64,000 bases of DNA from Agromyces ramosus (GCF_004216665.1 NZ_SGWY01000001.1:1178001-1242000); one strand, 5' to 3'. Counted from the first letter of the stretch, positions 39,999-49,009 are shown. Program-made: numbers and translations. Notes: generated from the letters alone by a model not told the origin.

Positions 39999-40993
39999 GA
40001 GGTGCTCCAGCGTTCGGTGAGCTTGAAGTACAGCCAGCTGAGCAGCGCGAGCACGATGGCGAGCATGACGCTGAGCGCGGTCGCCTCGCCGTAGTCGCCG
40101 CCGAGGCTGTTCTGGAAGGCGTAACGGTAGATGAGTAGCAGGATGGTGACCGTCGCGTTGTTCGGACCGCCGCCCGTGAACAGGAACGGCTCGAGGAAGA
40201 CCTGCGCCGTCGCGATGACCTGCAGGATCAGCATGATGAAGAGGATGCCGCGCAACTGCGGCAGCGTGACGTGCCAGATCTTGTTCCAGATCGAGGCGCC
40301 GTCGACCTCGGCGGCGTCGTAGAGCTCGGGCGGCACGCTGAGCAGCGCGGCGAGGTAGATGATGATCGAGCCGCCGGCCGCCGCCCACGTCGCCTCGAGC
40401 ACGAGCGACGGCATCGCGGTCGCCGACGACTGCAGCCACGGCTGCGGCGGGATGCCCACCCAGCCGAGGATCGTGTTGAAGAGGCCGGTGGGGCTCGCGT
40501 CGTAGAAGACCTTCCAGAGCAGCACCGCCACGACCGGGGGGACGACGACGGGCAGGTAGGCGAGCGCCGAGTAGAACCCCTTCGCTCGCCGCACCTCGCT
40601 CATCAGCACCGCGACGACGATCGGCAGCGGGAACCCGAAGAGCAGCGCGAGCAGCGCGAAGTACAGCGTGTTGAGGATCGCCGTGCCGAGCAGCGGGTCG
40701 TTCAGCACGTGCACGAAGTTGTCGAGCCCCACCCAGGTGGGCGCGTCGAGGAGGTTCGTCTCCTGCAGGCTCATGATCACCGACTGCACGATCGGCGACC
40801 AGCTGAAGACCGTGAAGACGATGAGCATCGGCGCGAGGAAGACGAGCGTCGAGAGGCCGCCGCCGCGTACCCAGGTGCGGAGGTTGCGGGTTCTGGGTCG
40901 CCGAGCCGGCGGCGCGGGAACCATCGGCCCGGAGGCGGGGCGGGGCACGGGATCGCCCTCGGTCGGCGCCTGGTGCTTGGTGCTGAGGGTCAT
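39995..40993 (-). CDS. Carbohydrate ABC transporter permease (MalF-type)
   Basis: First membrane subunit of the sugar importer, 332 aa, six helices from about residue 48. The EAA loop is DAAEVDGASIWNKIWHVTLP. ATG 40993 begins a 45-residue Pro/Arg-rich cytoplasmic start. It overlaps the next permease start by 4 nt and follows the substrate-binding protein gene by 116 bp. Transport of maltodextrin- or glucoside-like sugars is suggested by the adjacent GH13 enzyme. Confidence 0.92.
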   Translation of the reverse strand: MTLSTKHQAPTEGDPVPRPASGPMVPAPPARRPRTRNLRTWVRGGGLSTLVFLAPMLIVFTVFSWSPIVQSVIMSLQETNLLDAPTWVGLDNFVHVLNDPLLGTAILNTLYFALLALLFGFPLPIVVAVLMSEVRRAKGFYSALAYLPVVVPPVVAVLLWKVFYDASPTGLFNTILGWVGIPPQPWLQSSATAMPSLVLEATWAAAGGSIIIYLAALLSVPPELYDAAEVDGASIWNKIWHVTLPQLRGILFIMLILQVIATAQVFLEPFLFTGGGPNNATVTILLLIYRYAFQNSLGGDYGEATALSVMLAIVLALLSWLYFKLTERWSTS

Positions 40994-41109
40994 CCGGGAA
41001 TCCTTCGGTGGGTGTTCCGGCCCGCTGGGGGCCGGCCGGAACGGAACGGGTCGACGGATGCCGCGAGCCGCTCGGGGAGGAGGTCCGGCTCGCGGCATCC
41101 GCCCGTCTC

Positions 41110-42468
41110 CTACTCGTCGAGCAGGGCCTGGGCGTCGACGTCCGCCGCCTCGAGAAGGGCGTCGATGTCGGCGTTCTGGTCGGTGAGCACCGCCTGCACC
41201 ACCGTGTCGAGCAGGGCGTAGATCTCCTGGGTCTTGCCCTTCGGCTCGCCCACCGGCGTCTGCTCCCAGATGCCGTCGGTGAACGGCGTCATCTGGTCGC
41301 GCGGCACGTTGATGTACGGCTCGATCCACGTCAGCGACTCCTCGTAGGTCTCGCGATCGAGGACGGGGAGGAGCGGGGTGCCGATCGCCTGGCCGCTCTC
41401 GGTGAGGGTCTTGGCGTCCAGCACCGCTGCGTCCTCGTCGAGGAGCTTCTGCATGTAGAACCAGTCGATCCACGTCACGGCCGCGGCCTTCGTGGCGTCG
41501 TCGACCGTCGGGCTCACGACCGCGATGTCGCCGCCGCCGAGGGTGCCGCCGCCGTTCTCGACGGGCACGACGGTGAGGCCATAGTCGTCGGGGTTCAGCG
41601 AGAAGTCGCGAACGAGCGCCGTGTAGACGTCGGATCCCGACGAATACATGCCGATGTTGCCGGCGGCGAACTCCTGGTTGATCGTGCCCCAGTCGAGCAG
41701 GAAGTTCGAGCCGAGCGAGTTGTCCTCCCAGCGCAGGTCGTGCAGGAACTCCAGCGCCGCCTTGGTGGCGTCGTTCGCGATGGTCGACGTGTAGGTCCCG
41801 TCGCCGTTGTCCTCCTGGATGCTGCCGCCACGCGCAGCGGATGCCGCCACCAGCTGCCAGCCGCCGGTGTTGTTCTGCGTCATCTCCATGAAGCCCGCCT
41901 TGCCGGTCTTCTCCGAGATGGTCTTGGCGGCCTTGCGGATCTCGTCCCACGTGGTCGGCGGGCTGTCGGGGTCGAGGCCCGCCTGCTCGAACAGCGTGCG
42001 GTTGTAGTGCAGGCCCATCGCGTAGGCCTGGCGGGGGAACCCGTAGATGCGGTCGCCGTCCTTCACGGCGTCGAGGATGATCGGGTTGAACTTGTCGGCG
42101 TAGCCGAGCTCCTCGACCTCGTCGGTCACGTCCATGAGCTGGCCGTTCTCGAGCAGGGTCTTGGAATCGGTGAACGGCACGGTGAACACGTCGGGGAGGC
42201 TGCCGCCGGCGAGCTGCACGGCGAAGGTGGGGCCCTCCCACTCGTACTCGACCCCGATGATGTCGATGTCGGGGTTGGCCTTCTCGAACTGCGCCTCCTG
42301 CTCGGCGAACGCGTCGTAGGCGGCGGCGTCGGCGCCGGGCGGGAAGGTCGCGACGCGGAGCTCCGTCTTGCCGCTGTCGTCTCCGCCTCCCGCGCTGCAG
42401 GCGGCGAGCGCGCCCACCATCGCGAATGCGGCGAGGCCGGCGATCGCGACTGTTCTCGGTGACTTCAT
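41110..42468 (-). CDS. Extracellular sugar-binding lipoprotein of ABC importer
   Basis: Solute-binding protein of the CUT1 importer, 452 aa. A lipoprotein signal peptide ends in LAAC (FAMVGALAACSAGGGDDSG). The mature protein has the two-lobe family 1 pattern, with KTELRVATFPPGADAAAYDA at the start, ANPDIDIIGVEYEWEG and GGSLPDVFTVPF in the first lobe. It would be anchored to the outer face of the membrane and hand sugar to the two permeases encoded next. The exact ligand is unknown; the GH13 neighbour suggests an alpha-glucoside. Confidence 0.92.
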   Translation of the reverse strand: MKSPRTVAIAGLAAFAMVGALAACSAGGGDDSGKTELRVATFPPGADAAAYDAFAEQEAQFEKANPDIDIIGVEYEWEGPTFAVQLAGGSLPDVFTVPFTDSKTLLENGQLMDVTDEVEELGYADKFNPIILDAVKDGDRIYGFPRQAYAMGLHYNRTLFEQAGLDPDSPPTTWDEIRKAAKTISEKTGKAGFMEMTQNNTGGWQLVAASAARGGSIQEDNGDGTYTSTIANDATKAALEFLHDLRWEDNSLGSNFLLDWGTINQEFAAGNIGMYSSGSDVYTALVRDFSLNPDDYGLTVVPVENGGGTLGGGDIAVVSPTVDDATKAAAVTWIDWFYMQKLLDEDAAVLDAKTLTESGQAIGTPLLPVLDRETYEESLTWIEPYINVPRDQMTPFTDGIWEQTPVGEPKGKTQEIYALLDTVVQAVLTDQNADIDALLEAADVDAQALLDE

Positions 42469-42550
42469 TGTCCAGTCCTTTCGGTGCTGTGTGGTGCGGG
42501 GTGTGGTGAGGGTGACTGCCGCGGCGTGGTGCGAGCTGCGGCCTCGACGG

Positions 42551-44236
42551 TCAGGCGGGTCGGTGAAGCCAGGCCGTGGAGTCGGGAGGCAGCATTCCGC
42601 CGACGAGCGGGGTGCTGGAGAGGAGGATGCGGTCGTGGTCGGGCAGGGCCATGGGCGCCGTGCCGAGGTTGGTGACGTTCACGACGTCGTCACCGCGCTG
42701 GAACACCAGCGCGGTGGGGTCGCTCGGAAGCCACGTGAGCGTGCCGTCGCCGAGCGAGCCCTCGCGCCTTCGGATGCGGAGGGCCTGGCGGTACAGCCAG
42801 AGCATCGAGGCCGGGTCGGACTCCTGCGCCTGCACGGTCAGGGCGGCCCATTCCGCGGGCTGCGGCAACCACGGGGCGGCGACGGTGCCGTCACCGCCCG
42901 GCACCTCCGGGCTGAACCCGAAGGGCGCGGCGACCCCGCGCCATGGCAACGGCACGCGGCATCCGTCGCGGCCCGGGTCGACCCCGCCCGAGCGGAAGTG
43001 CATCGGATCCTCGAGCACCTCCCGCGGCAGCTCGACCTCGGGCAGGCCGAGCTCGTCGCCCTGGTACAGGTAGAGGGAGCCGGGCAGTGCCGCGGTGAGC
43101 AGCGCGGCGGCGCGGGCGCGGCGGCGGCCGAGGTCGAGATCGGTGGGGGTTCCGAAGCGCTTCCTGGCGAAGGCGAAGCTCGAGTCCTCACGGCCGTACC
43201 GGGTGACGGGCCGGGTGACGTCGTGGTTCGAGAGCACCCACGTGCTCGGCGCCCCGACCGGCGCGTGCGCGGCGAGCATCAGGTCGATCGAGGCGCGGAG
43301 CTCCGCGGCATCCCACGGGCGCGACATGAAGTCGAAGTTGAACGCCGTGTGCATCTCGTCGGGCCGCAGGTAGGCCGCGAAGCGCTGGGCATCGGGCACC
43401 CACACCTCGCCCACGAGCACGCGCGTCCCCTCGTACGAGTCGGCGATGCGCCGCCACGAGCGGTAGACGTCGTGCACCTCGTCGCGGTCCTCGGTGGGAT
43501 GCCCGCCGGGGGGCACCTCCGCGGGGACCTCGGGCAGCGCCGGGTCCTTGATGAGCAGGCCGGCGGAGTCGATGCGAACGCCGGCGACGCCGCGGTCGAA
43601 CCAGAAGCGCAAGATGTCCTCGTGCTCGCGCCGCACGTCGGGGTGGTTCCAGTTGAGGTCGGGCTGCTCGGGGGTGAAGAGGTGCAGGTACCACTCCCCC
43701 GGCGTGCCGTCGGGGTTCACGGTGCGCGTCCAGGTGTCGCCCTGGAAGTTCGAGATCCAGCTCGTGGGCATCTCGTCGCCGTTCGGTCCCTTTCCGGGGT
43801 GGAACCAGAAGCGTCCCCGCTCGGGCGATCCCGGGCCGGCGGCGAGTGCCGCCCGGAACCACGGATGCTCGCTCGAGAGGTGGTTCGGGACGATGTCGAT
43901 GATCGTGCGGATGCCGAGCTCGAGGGCCTCGGTGATGAGCAGCTCGGCGTCCTCGAGCGTGCCGAAGGTCGGGTGGATGTCCCGGTAGTCCGAGACGTCG
44001 TAGCCGCCGTCGGCGAGGGGCGACGGATACCACGGGTTGAACCAGAGCGCGTCGACGCCGAGTTCCTTGAGGTACCCGAGTCGACTGCGCACGCCGCGGA
44101 GGTCGCCCGTGCCGTCGCCGTCCGAGTCCGCGAAGCTGCGGACGTAGACCTGGTAGATCACCGCGCTGCGCCACCACAGCGGATCCTTCACGAGGGTCGG
44201 GGGCACCGTGCCGGGTTCCGTGAGTGGCATGGTCAC
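42551..44236 (-). CDS. GH13 alpha-glucosidase / oligo-1,6-glucosidase-like
   Basis: Cytoplasmic glycoside hydrolase family 13 enzyme, 561 aa. The (beta/alpha)8 barrel signatures are clear: LGVDALWFNPWYPSPLADGG (region I part), DIVPNHLSSEHPWF, the nucleophile Asp223 in GVRIDSAG, the acid/base Glu277 in VGEVWV and the stabiliser Asp339 in SNHDVTRP. No signal peptide, so it acts on imported oligosaccharides. GTG 44236 has GGAGGAG 8-9 nt upstream; the alternative ATG 44230 is two codons later. It heads the sugar-transport operon, with the importer genes following and a LacI gene upstream. Confidence 0.93.
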   Translation of the reverse strand: MTMPLTEPGTVPPTLVKDPLWWRSAVIYQVYVRSFADSDGDGTGDLRGVRSRLGYLKELGVDALWFNPWYPSPLADGGYDVSDYRDIHPTFGTLEDAELLITEALELGIRTIIDIVPNHLSSEHPWFRAALAAGPGSPERGRFWFHPGKGPNGDEMPTSWISNFQGDTWTRTVNPDGTPGEWYLHLFTPEQPDLNWNHPDVRREHEDILRFWFDRGVAGVRIDSAGLLIKDPALPEVPAEVPPGGHPTEDRDEVHDVYRSWRRIADSYEGTRVLVGEVWVPDAQRFAAYLRPDEMHTAFNFDFMSRPWDAAELRASIDLMLAAHAPVGAPSTWVLSNHDVTRPVTRYGREDSSFAFARKRFGTPTDLDLGRRRARAAALLTAALPGSLYLYQGDELGLPEVELPREVLEDPMHFRSGGVDPGRDGCRVPLPWRGVAAPFGFSPEVPGGDGTVAAPWLPQPAEWAALTVQAQESDPASMLWLYRQALRIRRREGSLGDGTLTWLPSDPTALVFQRGDDVVNVTNLGTAPMALPDHDRILLSSTPLVGGMLPPDSTAWLHRPA

Positions 44237-44546
44237 GCTGTGGTTCTCCTCCGTGGACGGGCGGCGCGCCGCGTCCTTCGGAGACCGCGGCGTCGATACT
44301 CCGAAACGTAATGAGAGCAACAGATTGATGCAACTTTTCAACAATCAGGCATTCGCTTGCGTTCAGTTTCGTGAACTTGCGAGAGCGGTTTGCTGATGTT
44401 CTGCGCATCTTCGCTGGCCCGGGTGGTCGAGCGGATGCCGCGGAGGGTCCAGGACCATCCAACGCAGGATATTCGTCACGGTGCGCCCTTCACGTGGAGC
44501 GCAGCGACGATTCTCCTGCGTTGCGGGTTCGAAGGGGCCCGGGGCC
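44237..44546. other. Intergenic region between lacI-type and glucosidase genes
   Basis: 310 bp without a gene. It contains the promoter and operator entry at 44305-44346 and a second small inverted repeat, GTTCA (44361-44365) with TGAAC (44372-44376), that may be another half-operator. The remaining sequence up to the repressor gene stop is unremarkable. Confidence 0.5.
44305..44346 (-). promoter_or_regulatory. Promoter with LacI-type operator for the sugar operon
   Basis: On the minus strand TTGCAT (44333-44328), 17 bp, TACGTT (44310-44305) forms a good promoter 70 bp before the glucosidase start. A dyad with arms GATTG (44323-44327) and CAATC (44342-44346), containing TTGAAAAGTTGCATCAA, covers the -35. 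This arrangement fits repression by the adjacent LacI-family protein. Confidence 0.6.
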
Positions 44547-45554
44547 TCAGCGCGGAGCAGGGGCGGTGGACGACCGCACCACGAGCTCGGGCGCGAAGAA
44601 CACCTCGTCGCCGATCGGCGCCTCGCTCGACATCTGCCGCATGAGCAGCTCGATCACCATGCGACCCATCGCCTCGATGGGCTGGCGCACCGTGGTGAGC
44701 GGCGGCTCGGTGCAGTTCATGAGCGCGGAGTCGTCGTAGCCGATCACCGACACGTCCTCGGGCACGCGGAGGCCGGCCCGCCGCACGGCGCGGATCGCTC
44801 CGAGCGCCATCGGATCGCTCGCGCACACGATGCCCGTGACGCCGGCGGCGAGGAGCTTCGTCGCGGCGGTCTGGCCGGACTCCAGGGAGTACAGCGAGTG
44901 CACGATGCGGTCGTCGCCCAGCTCGAGGCCGAGGCGCGCCGCCATCCGCACCGCGGCGGCGTGCTTGCGGCGGGAGGGCATGTGGTCGCGGGGCCCGAGC
45001 AGGATCCCGATGCGCTCGTGCCCGAGCTGCACGAGGTGCCCGAACGCCTGCTCCATCGACGTGGCGTCGTCGCACGAGACGGTGGCGAATCCCAGGTCGT
45101 CGATCGGCGCGTTGACCAGCACGGTGGGCAGCTTCAGCTCGACGAGCCGCGCGTAGTGGTCGTGGTTCACGTCCGCCTGCGCGTACGCGCCGCCCGCGAA
45201 GATGACCCCCGACACCTGCTGGTGCAGGAGAAGCTCGACGTAATCGGACTCCGAGATGCCGCCCGCCGTCTGGATGCACAGCACGGGCGTGTACCCGTTC
45301 TGGGCCAGCCCACCGCCGATCGCCTCGGCGAGCGCGGGGAAGATCGGGTTCTGCAGCTCGGGCATCACGAGGCCCACGAGCCTGGCGCGTTCGCCGCGGA
45401 GCTTCGTCGGCCGCTCGTAGCCGAGCACGTCGAGTGCGGTGAGCACGGCGTCGCGCGTGGACGCAGAGACGCCGGGCTTGCCGTTGAGCACGCGGCTCAC
45501 CGTCGCCTCGCTCACCCCGACCTTGCGCGCGACATCCGCGAGTCTTCTCGACAT
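44547..45554 (-). CDS. LacI-family transcriptional repressor
   Basis: A 335-aa repressor with the LacI helix-turn-helix at residues 3-25 (RLADVARKVGVSEATVSRVL, hinge helix NGKPGVSASTR) and a periplasmic-binding-protein-like sugar domain (residues ~60-330) that includes LVGLVMPELQNPIFPALAEA and PEDVSVIGYDDSALMNCTEP. The effector is presumably the sugar handled by the downstream glucosidase and importer. ATG 45554 starts immediately before the HTH. It reads in the same direction as the operon it probably controls, separated by the operator region. Confidence 0.93.
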   Translation of the reverse strand: MSRRLADVARKVGVSEATVSRVLNGKPGVSASTRDAVLTALDVLGYERPTKLRGERARLVGLVMPELQNPIFPALAEAIGGGLAQNGYTPVLCIQTAGGISESDYVELLLHQQVSGVIFAGGAYAQADVNHDHYARLVELKLPTVLVNAPIDDLGFATVSCDDATSMEQAFGHLVQLGHERIGILLGPRDHMPSRRKHAAAVRMAARLGLELGDDRIVHSLYSLESGQTAATKLLAAGVTGIVCASDPMALGAIRAVRRAGLRVPEDVSVIGYDDSALMNCTEPPLTTVRQPIEAMGRMVIELLMRQMSSEAPIGDEVFFAPELVVRSSTAPAPR

Positions 45555-45616
45555 GCGGCCATGGTACGGCAGCGTGCGCAAGAACTCGACAACGGAGCGG
45601 CGGCGGCGAACCGCCT

Positions 45617-45656
45617 GTCAAGGGCTTGCCCGGGCCGCGGCGCGGGAGCACCATCG
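45617..45656 (+). promoter_or_regulatory. Shared GTCAA promoter module, DUF6766/NRAMP operon
   Basis: GTCAAGGGC begins at 45617 and CACCAT begins 32 nt later at 45649, continuing as CATCGGAG. It precedes the operon start by about 25 nt. Confidence 0.5.
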
Positions 45657-45679
45657 GAGCCAGAGCACCGGGAGGGACC

Positions 45680-46390
45680 ATGACCGCGACGAAGGACGCA
45701 CGCAGCACCCCGACGACCCGATCCTCGGCGGGTCGTTGGCTGCACGACCACGCACTGCTGATCGTCTCCCTCGCGATCTTCCTCGCATGCCTCGGCGGGA
45801 TGATCGCGAGTGGGCTCCAGGTCTACAACGACGACCAGCTCGCCCACGGATCGGCGGCGGTCCCGCTCGGCGAGTATCTCCGATCGGGCGACTTCATCGA
45901 GGCGATGTTCGAGAACTGGGAGTCGGAGTTCCTGCAGATGGGCGCCTACGTCGTGCTCACGATCTTCCTGTTCCAGAAGGGCTCGTCCGAGTCCAAGCCG
46001 ATCGGCCAGCGCATTCCGCAGGACGAGGACCCGCGCTCGGCGAAGGACGACCCCGACGCCCCGTGGCCGGTGCGCCGCGGCGGCCTCGCCCTGGTGCTGT
46101 ACGAGAACTCCCTCGCCATCTTCTTCTTCCTGCTGTTCGGCCTCTCGCTCTGGCTGCACGCCGTCGGCGGCGCCGAGGCGTACTCGGCAGAGCAGGCGGA
46201 GCACGGACTGCCGGGCGTGACCACGCTCGAGTACCTCGGCACCGCGCAGTTCTGGTTCGAGTCGATGCAGAACTGGCAGAGCGAGTTCCTCGCGGTCGCC
46301 GCCATCGTCGGCGCCTCGGTGTACCTCCGCCAGCGGGGCTCGCCCGAGTCCAAGCCCGTCGCGACCCCGCACCATGAGACCGGCGACTGA
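45680..46390 (+). CDS. DUF6766 family membrane protein
   Basis: A 236-aa membrane protein of the DUF6766 type. Two related halves each contain a helix (LLIVSLAIFLACLGGMIASG and SLAIFFFLLFGLSLWLHAVG), an F-x-x-x-x-N-W-x-S-E-F motif (FENWESEFLQMGAYV and MQNWQSEFLAVAA) and a final R-Q-R/Q-K-G-S-x-E-S-K-P element (QKGSSESKPIG and QRGSPESKPVA), so the protein is an internal repeat. The molecular role is unknown; homologues cluster with stress and metal genes. ATG 45680 follows GGGAGG. It starts a five-gene operon and overlaps the next gene by 17 bp. Confidence 0.87.
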   Translation: MTATKDARSTPTTRSSAGRWLHDHALLIVSLAIFLACLGGMIASGLQVYNDDQLAHGSAAVPLGEYLRSGDFIEAMFENWESEFLQMGAYVVLTIFLFQKGSSESKPIGQRIPQDEDPRSAKDDPDAPWPVRRGGLALVLYENSLAIFFFLLFGLSLWLHAVGGAEAYSAEQAEHGLPGVTTLEYLGTAQFWFESMQNWQSEFLAVAAIVGASVYLRQRGSPESKPVATPHHETGD

Positions 46391-46913
46391 GCGGCGGCGC
46401 CGAACCGTGGCCCGGGTCGCGACATCCGTCGCGGTCGTCGCGGTCGTCGCGCTCGCGGCCGCGCTCACCGGCTGCGCGAGTGCCGCCTCGACGCTGAACG
46501 ACGCCACCGGTCAGGGCCTCGCCGCCGTGCAGACGGCCGCACTGGTCGTCGAGCAGGAGCTCGACGACCGCACGTTCCCCACGACGGCCACCGCCACGCT
46601 CGGCGACGCCCGGCGCGAGCTCGTGGCCGCCTCGACCGCGGCCTCCGAGACGGATGTCACGGCCTCATCCGATGCCGAGCTCCGCGAGGCCGTGCTCGAG
46701 GCGCTCGACGAGGGGCTGCGCGCGGTGAACGACGCCCGCGACGCGATGGCGGGCCTCGGCTCCCTCGAGGCGACGCTGCCGTCGCTCGAGCAGGCCGCCG
46801 AGCAGCTCGAGGATCTCGAGGCGCAGGCGTCGACGGCAGCGCAGACGGCAGCGGCGTCGACGGCGGGGGCGGGGGCGGAGCCGTCGGCGGGGGCGGAGGT
46901 CGGCCGGGCATGA
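46374..46913 (+). CDS. Lipoprotein rich in alanine
   Basis: A 179-aa exported lipoprotein with lipobox LTGC (VVALAAALTGCASAAS). The mature part is almost entirely helical, Ala/Glu-rich, with a coiled-coil-like stretch (LPSLEQAAEQLEDLEAQAST) and no catalytic residues. It overlaps the DUF6766 gene by 17 bp and the NRAMP-like gene by 4 nt, so it belongs to the same operon and may serve as an envelope partner of that transporter. No named family was recognised. Confidence 0.75.
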   Translation: MRPATERRRRTVARVATSVAVVAVVALAAALTGCASAASTLNDATGQGLAAVQTAALVVEQELDDRTFPTTATATLGDARRELVAASTAASETDVTASSDAELREAVLEALDEGLRAVNDARDAMAGLGSLEATLPSLEQAAEQLEDLEAQASTAAQTAAASTAGAGAEPSAGAEVGRA

Positions 46914-48139
46914 AGAAGCTCTTCGCGGTCGCCCTCGGCATCCTCACCGCCATCGGCGGATTCGTCGACATCGGCGACCTCGTGACGAACGCCGTCGTGG
47001 GGTCCCGGTTCGGGCTGGGGCTCGCCTGGGTGGTGCTCGTCGGCGTGGTCGGCATCTGCGTGTACGCCCAGATGTCGGGCCGGGTCGCCGCCGTGAGCGG
47101 CCGCGCGACGTTCGAGATCATCCGCGAGCGGCTCGGACCGCGCGCTGGCCTCGCGAACCTCGCGGCCTCGTTCCTGATCAACCTGCTCACGGTGACCGCG
47201 GAGATCGGCGGCGTCGCGCTCGCGCTGCAGCTCGCCACCAGCGTCGACCCGATGTGGTGGATCCCCGTCGCGGCGTTCGGCGTGTGGATCGTCATCTGGC
47301 GGGCGCGCTTCGACCTGCTGGAGAACGTGACCGGGCTGCTCGGCCTCACCCTCATCGTGTTCGCCGTGGCACTCTTCATGCTCTCGCCCGACTGGGGATC
47401 GCTCGCGGACCAGGCCCTCCGGCCGGGGCCGCCCGCGGACGAGCCCGTCGCCACGTACTGGTTCTACGCGATCGCGCTGTTCGGTGCGGCGATGACCCCG
47501 TACGAGGTGTTCTTCTTCTCCTCGGGCGCCATCGAGGAGAAGTGGACGGAGAAGGACCTCGCCAAGTCCCGCCTGAACGTGCTCGTCGGCTTCCCGCTCG
47601 GCGGCCTGCTCTCGATCGCGATCGCCGGATGCGCCGCCGTCGTGCTGCTCCCAGCCTCGATCGACGTCACCAGCCTGAGCCAGGTCGTGCTGCCCGTCGC
47701 CGAGGCCGGCGGCAAGGTGGCGCTCTCGTTCGCGATCGTCGGCATCCTCGCGGCGACCTTCGGCGCCGCCCTCGAGACCACGCTGTCGAGCGGGTACACG
47801 CTGGCGCAGTACTTCGGCTGGTCGTGGGGCAAGTTCCGTCGGCCGGCGAGGGCGGCGCGCTTCCACCTCGCGATGATCGTGTGCATCCTCGTCGCCGTCG
47901 CCATCCTCGCCACCGGCGTCGACCCCATCCTCGTGACCGAGTACTCGGTGGTGTTCTCCGCGGTGGCGCTGCCGCTCACGTACCTGCCGATCCTCATCAT
48001 CGCGAACGACCGCGAGTACATGGGCGACAAGGTCAACGGCCGCGGCATGAACCTCGTCGGCACGATCTACCTCGTGATCATCCTCGTCGCCGCGACCGCG
48101 GCGATCCCCCTGCTCATCGTGACGGGAGCCGGAGCATGA
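46910..48139 (+). CDS. NRAMP-related metal transporter with non-canonical metal site
   Basis: A 409-aa transporter with eleven predicted helices of the NRAMP (LeuT-fold) family. Helix 1 reads GGFVDIGDLVTNAVVGSRFG, where the canonical D-P-G-N is D-I-G-D, and helix 6 reads LFGAAMTPYEVFFFSS, where the canonical M-P-H-N becomes T-P-Y-E. Other NRAMP features, such as GGVALALQLATSV in helix 3 region and the cytoplasmic KWTEKDLAKSR loop, are retained. The change of all side-chain ligands suggests a substrate other than the usual Mn2+/Fe2+. ATG 46910 overlaps the lipoprotein stop. Confidence 0.85.
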   Translation: MKKLFAVALGILTAIGGFVDIGDLVTNAVVGSRFGLGLAWVVLVGVVGICVYAQMSGRVAAVSGRATFEIIRERLGPRAGLANLAASFLINLLTVTAEIGGVALALQLATSVDPMWWIPVAAFGVWIVIWRARFDLLENVTGLLGLTLIVFAVALFMLSPDWGSLADQALRPGPPADEPVATYWFYAIALFGAAMTPYEVFFFSSGAIEEKWTEKDLAKSRLNVLVGFPLGGLLSIAIAGCAAVVLLPASIDVTSLSQVVLPVAEAGGKVALSFAIVGILAATFGAALETTLSSGYTLAQYFGWSWGKFRRPARAARFHLAMIVCILVAVAILATGVDPILVTEYSVVFSAVALPLTYLPILIIANDREYMGDKVNGRGMNLVGTIYLVIILVAATAAIPLLIVTGAGA

Positions 48140-48555
48140 ACGACGAATCAGCCCAGCGGATGCCCCGACCCGATCCCCGGGCGCCGAGAGGGCGCGTGCT
48201 CGACGCGCACCTGCACCTCCTCGACCGTCAGGTGCTCGACCGCGACGGCACGCCCGTCACGACGATCGACGACCTCGAGCTGGACGGCATCGAACTCGGC
48301 GCGCGCATCGAGCCCGGCTCGCCCGCGCCCAGCGTGGCGGCGATCCTCACCGGACCGCAACTGCTGATGCGGATCTTCGGCGGGCACGCCCCCGCCGCGC
48401 GACGCATCTCGATCCCCTGGAAGCTGGTCGCCTCGGTCGGCACGACCGTGCGACTCGGCGTCGGCGCCGATTCGCTCGACGCCTCGTGGGTCGAGCGATG
48501 GGTGAGCCGGCACATCATCGGCCGCATCCCCGGAGGTCGCCATGATCCTGAGTGA
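48136..48555 (+). CDS. PRC-barrel-like accessory protein (first of two)
   Basis: A 139-aa soluble protein. Residues ~20-60 (RVLDAHLHLLDRQVLDRDGT then TTIDDLELDGIELG) and the C-terminal segment (IPWKLVASVGTTVRLGVGAD) resemble a PRC-barrel or MgtE-type regulatory strand set. It overlaps the NRAMP-like gene by 4 nt (ATGA) and the next gene by 14 nt. Such proteins are found beside transporters and may gate them from the cytoplasm. ATG 48136. The family assignment is by pattern only. Confidence 0.65.
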   Translation: MNDESAQRMPRPDPRAPRGRVLDAHLHLLDRQVLDRDGTPVTTIDDLELDGIELGARIEPGSPAPSVAAILTGPQLLMRIFGGHAPAARRISIPWKLVASVGTTVRLGVGADSLDASWVERWVSRHIIGRIPGGRHDPE

Positions 48556-48889
48556 CCTGCTCGGCTCCGACGCGCTCGAAGCCGACGGACGCCGGGTCGG
48601 CGGCGTCGTCGACGTGCGGCTCGAGATTTCGGGCGCCCCGGCGCAGCTCCTCGCCGAGACCGTGGTGACGGGCGTGCTCGTGAGCCCGCGCAGCCGGGTC
48701 TCGACGTGGGGCTACGAGCGCCGGGGCGAGAACGGCCCCGTCGTCATCGCCCGTCTGCAGCGATGGCTGCACCGCGGCTCGTTCCTGGTGTCGTGGGACG
48801 ACGTCGAGCTCGTCGACGAGGGTCGGGTCGTGTTCCGCGACGGCTACGAACGCCACGACCCGATGCTCCCTCCGGCGCCGAAGACGTGA
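48542..48889 (+). CDS. PRC-barrel-like accessory protein (second of two)
   Basis: A 115-aa protein with a clearer PRC-type pattern: SDLLGSDALEADGRRVGGVV, then ETVVTGVLVSPRSRVSTWGY, and LVSWDDVELVDEGRVVFRDG at the end. It shares the V-x-D-V-E-L and D-G-x-x-V-G-x-V-x-D-V elements with PRC-barrels. It overlaps the preceding gene by 14 nt and is the last gene of the operon. It probably works with its neighbour on the NRAMP-like transporter; this is inferred from position. ATG 48542. Confidence 0.7.
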   Translation: MILSDLLGSDALEADGRRVGGVVDVRLEISGAPAQLLAETVVTGVLVSPRSRVSTWGYERRGENGPVVIARLQRWLHRGSFLVSWDDVELVDEGRVVFRDGYERHDPMLPPAPKT

Positions 48890-48920
48890 TCTCCCGCCAG
48901 TAACCTGCTCGATCGGTGTC

Positions 48921-48960
48921 GTCAAGGCCTCGCCGTCGGCCGCGCGGCGGCGTACCGTCG
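48921..48960 (+). promoter_or_regulatory. Shared GTCAA promoter module, small acidic protein gene
   Basis: GTCAAGGCC begins at 48921 and TACCGT begins 32 nt later at 48953, continuing TACCGTCGGAG. It lies about 50 bp before the ATG at 49010. Confidence 0.6.
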
Positions 48961-49009
48961 GAGATACCGGATGCCCGGTGCATCCGTGTGCACTGGAAGG
49001 AGCATCACC

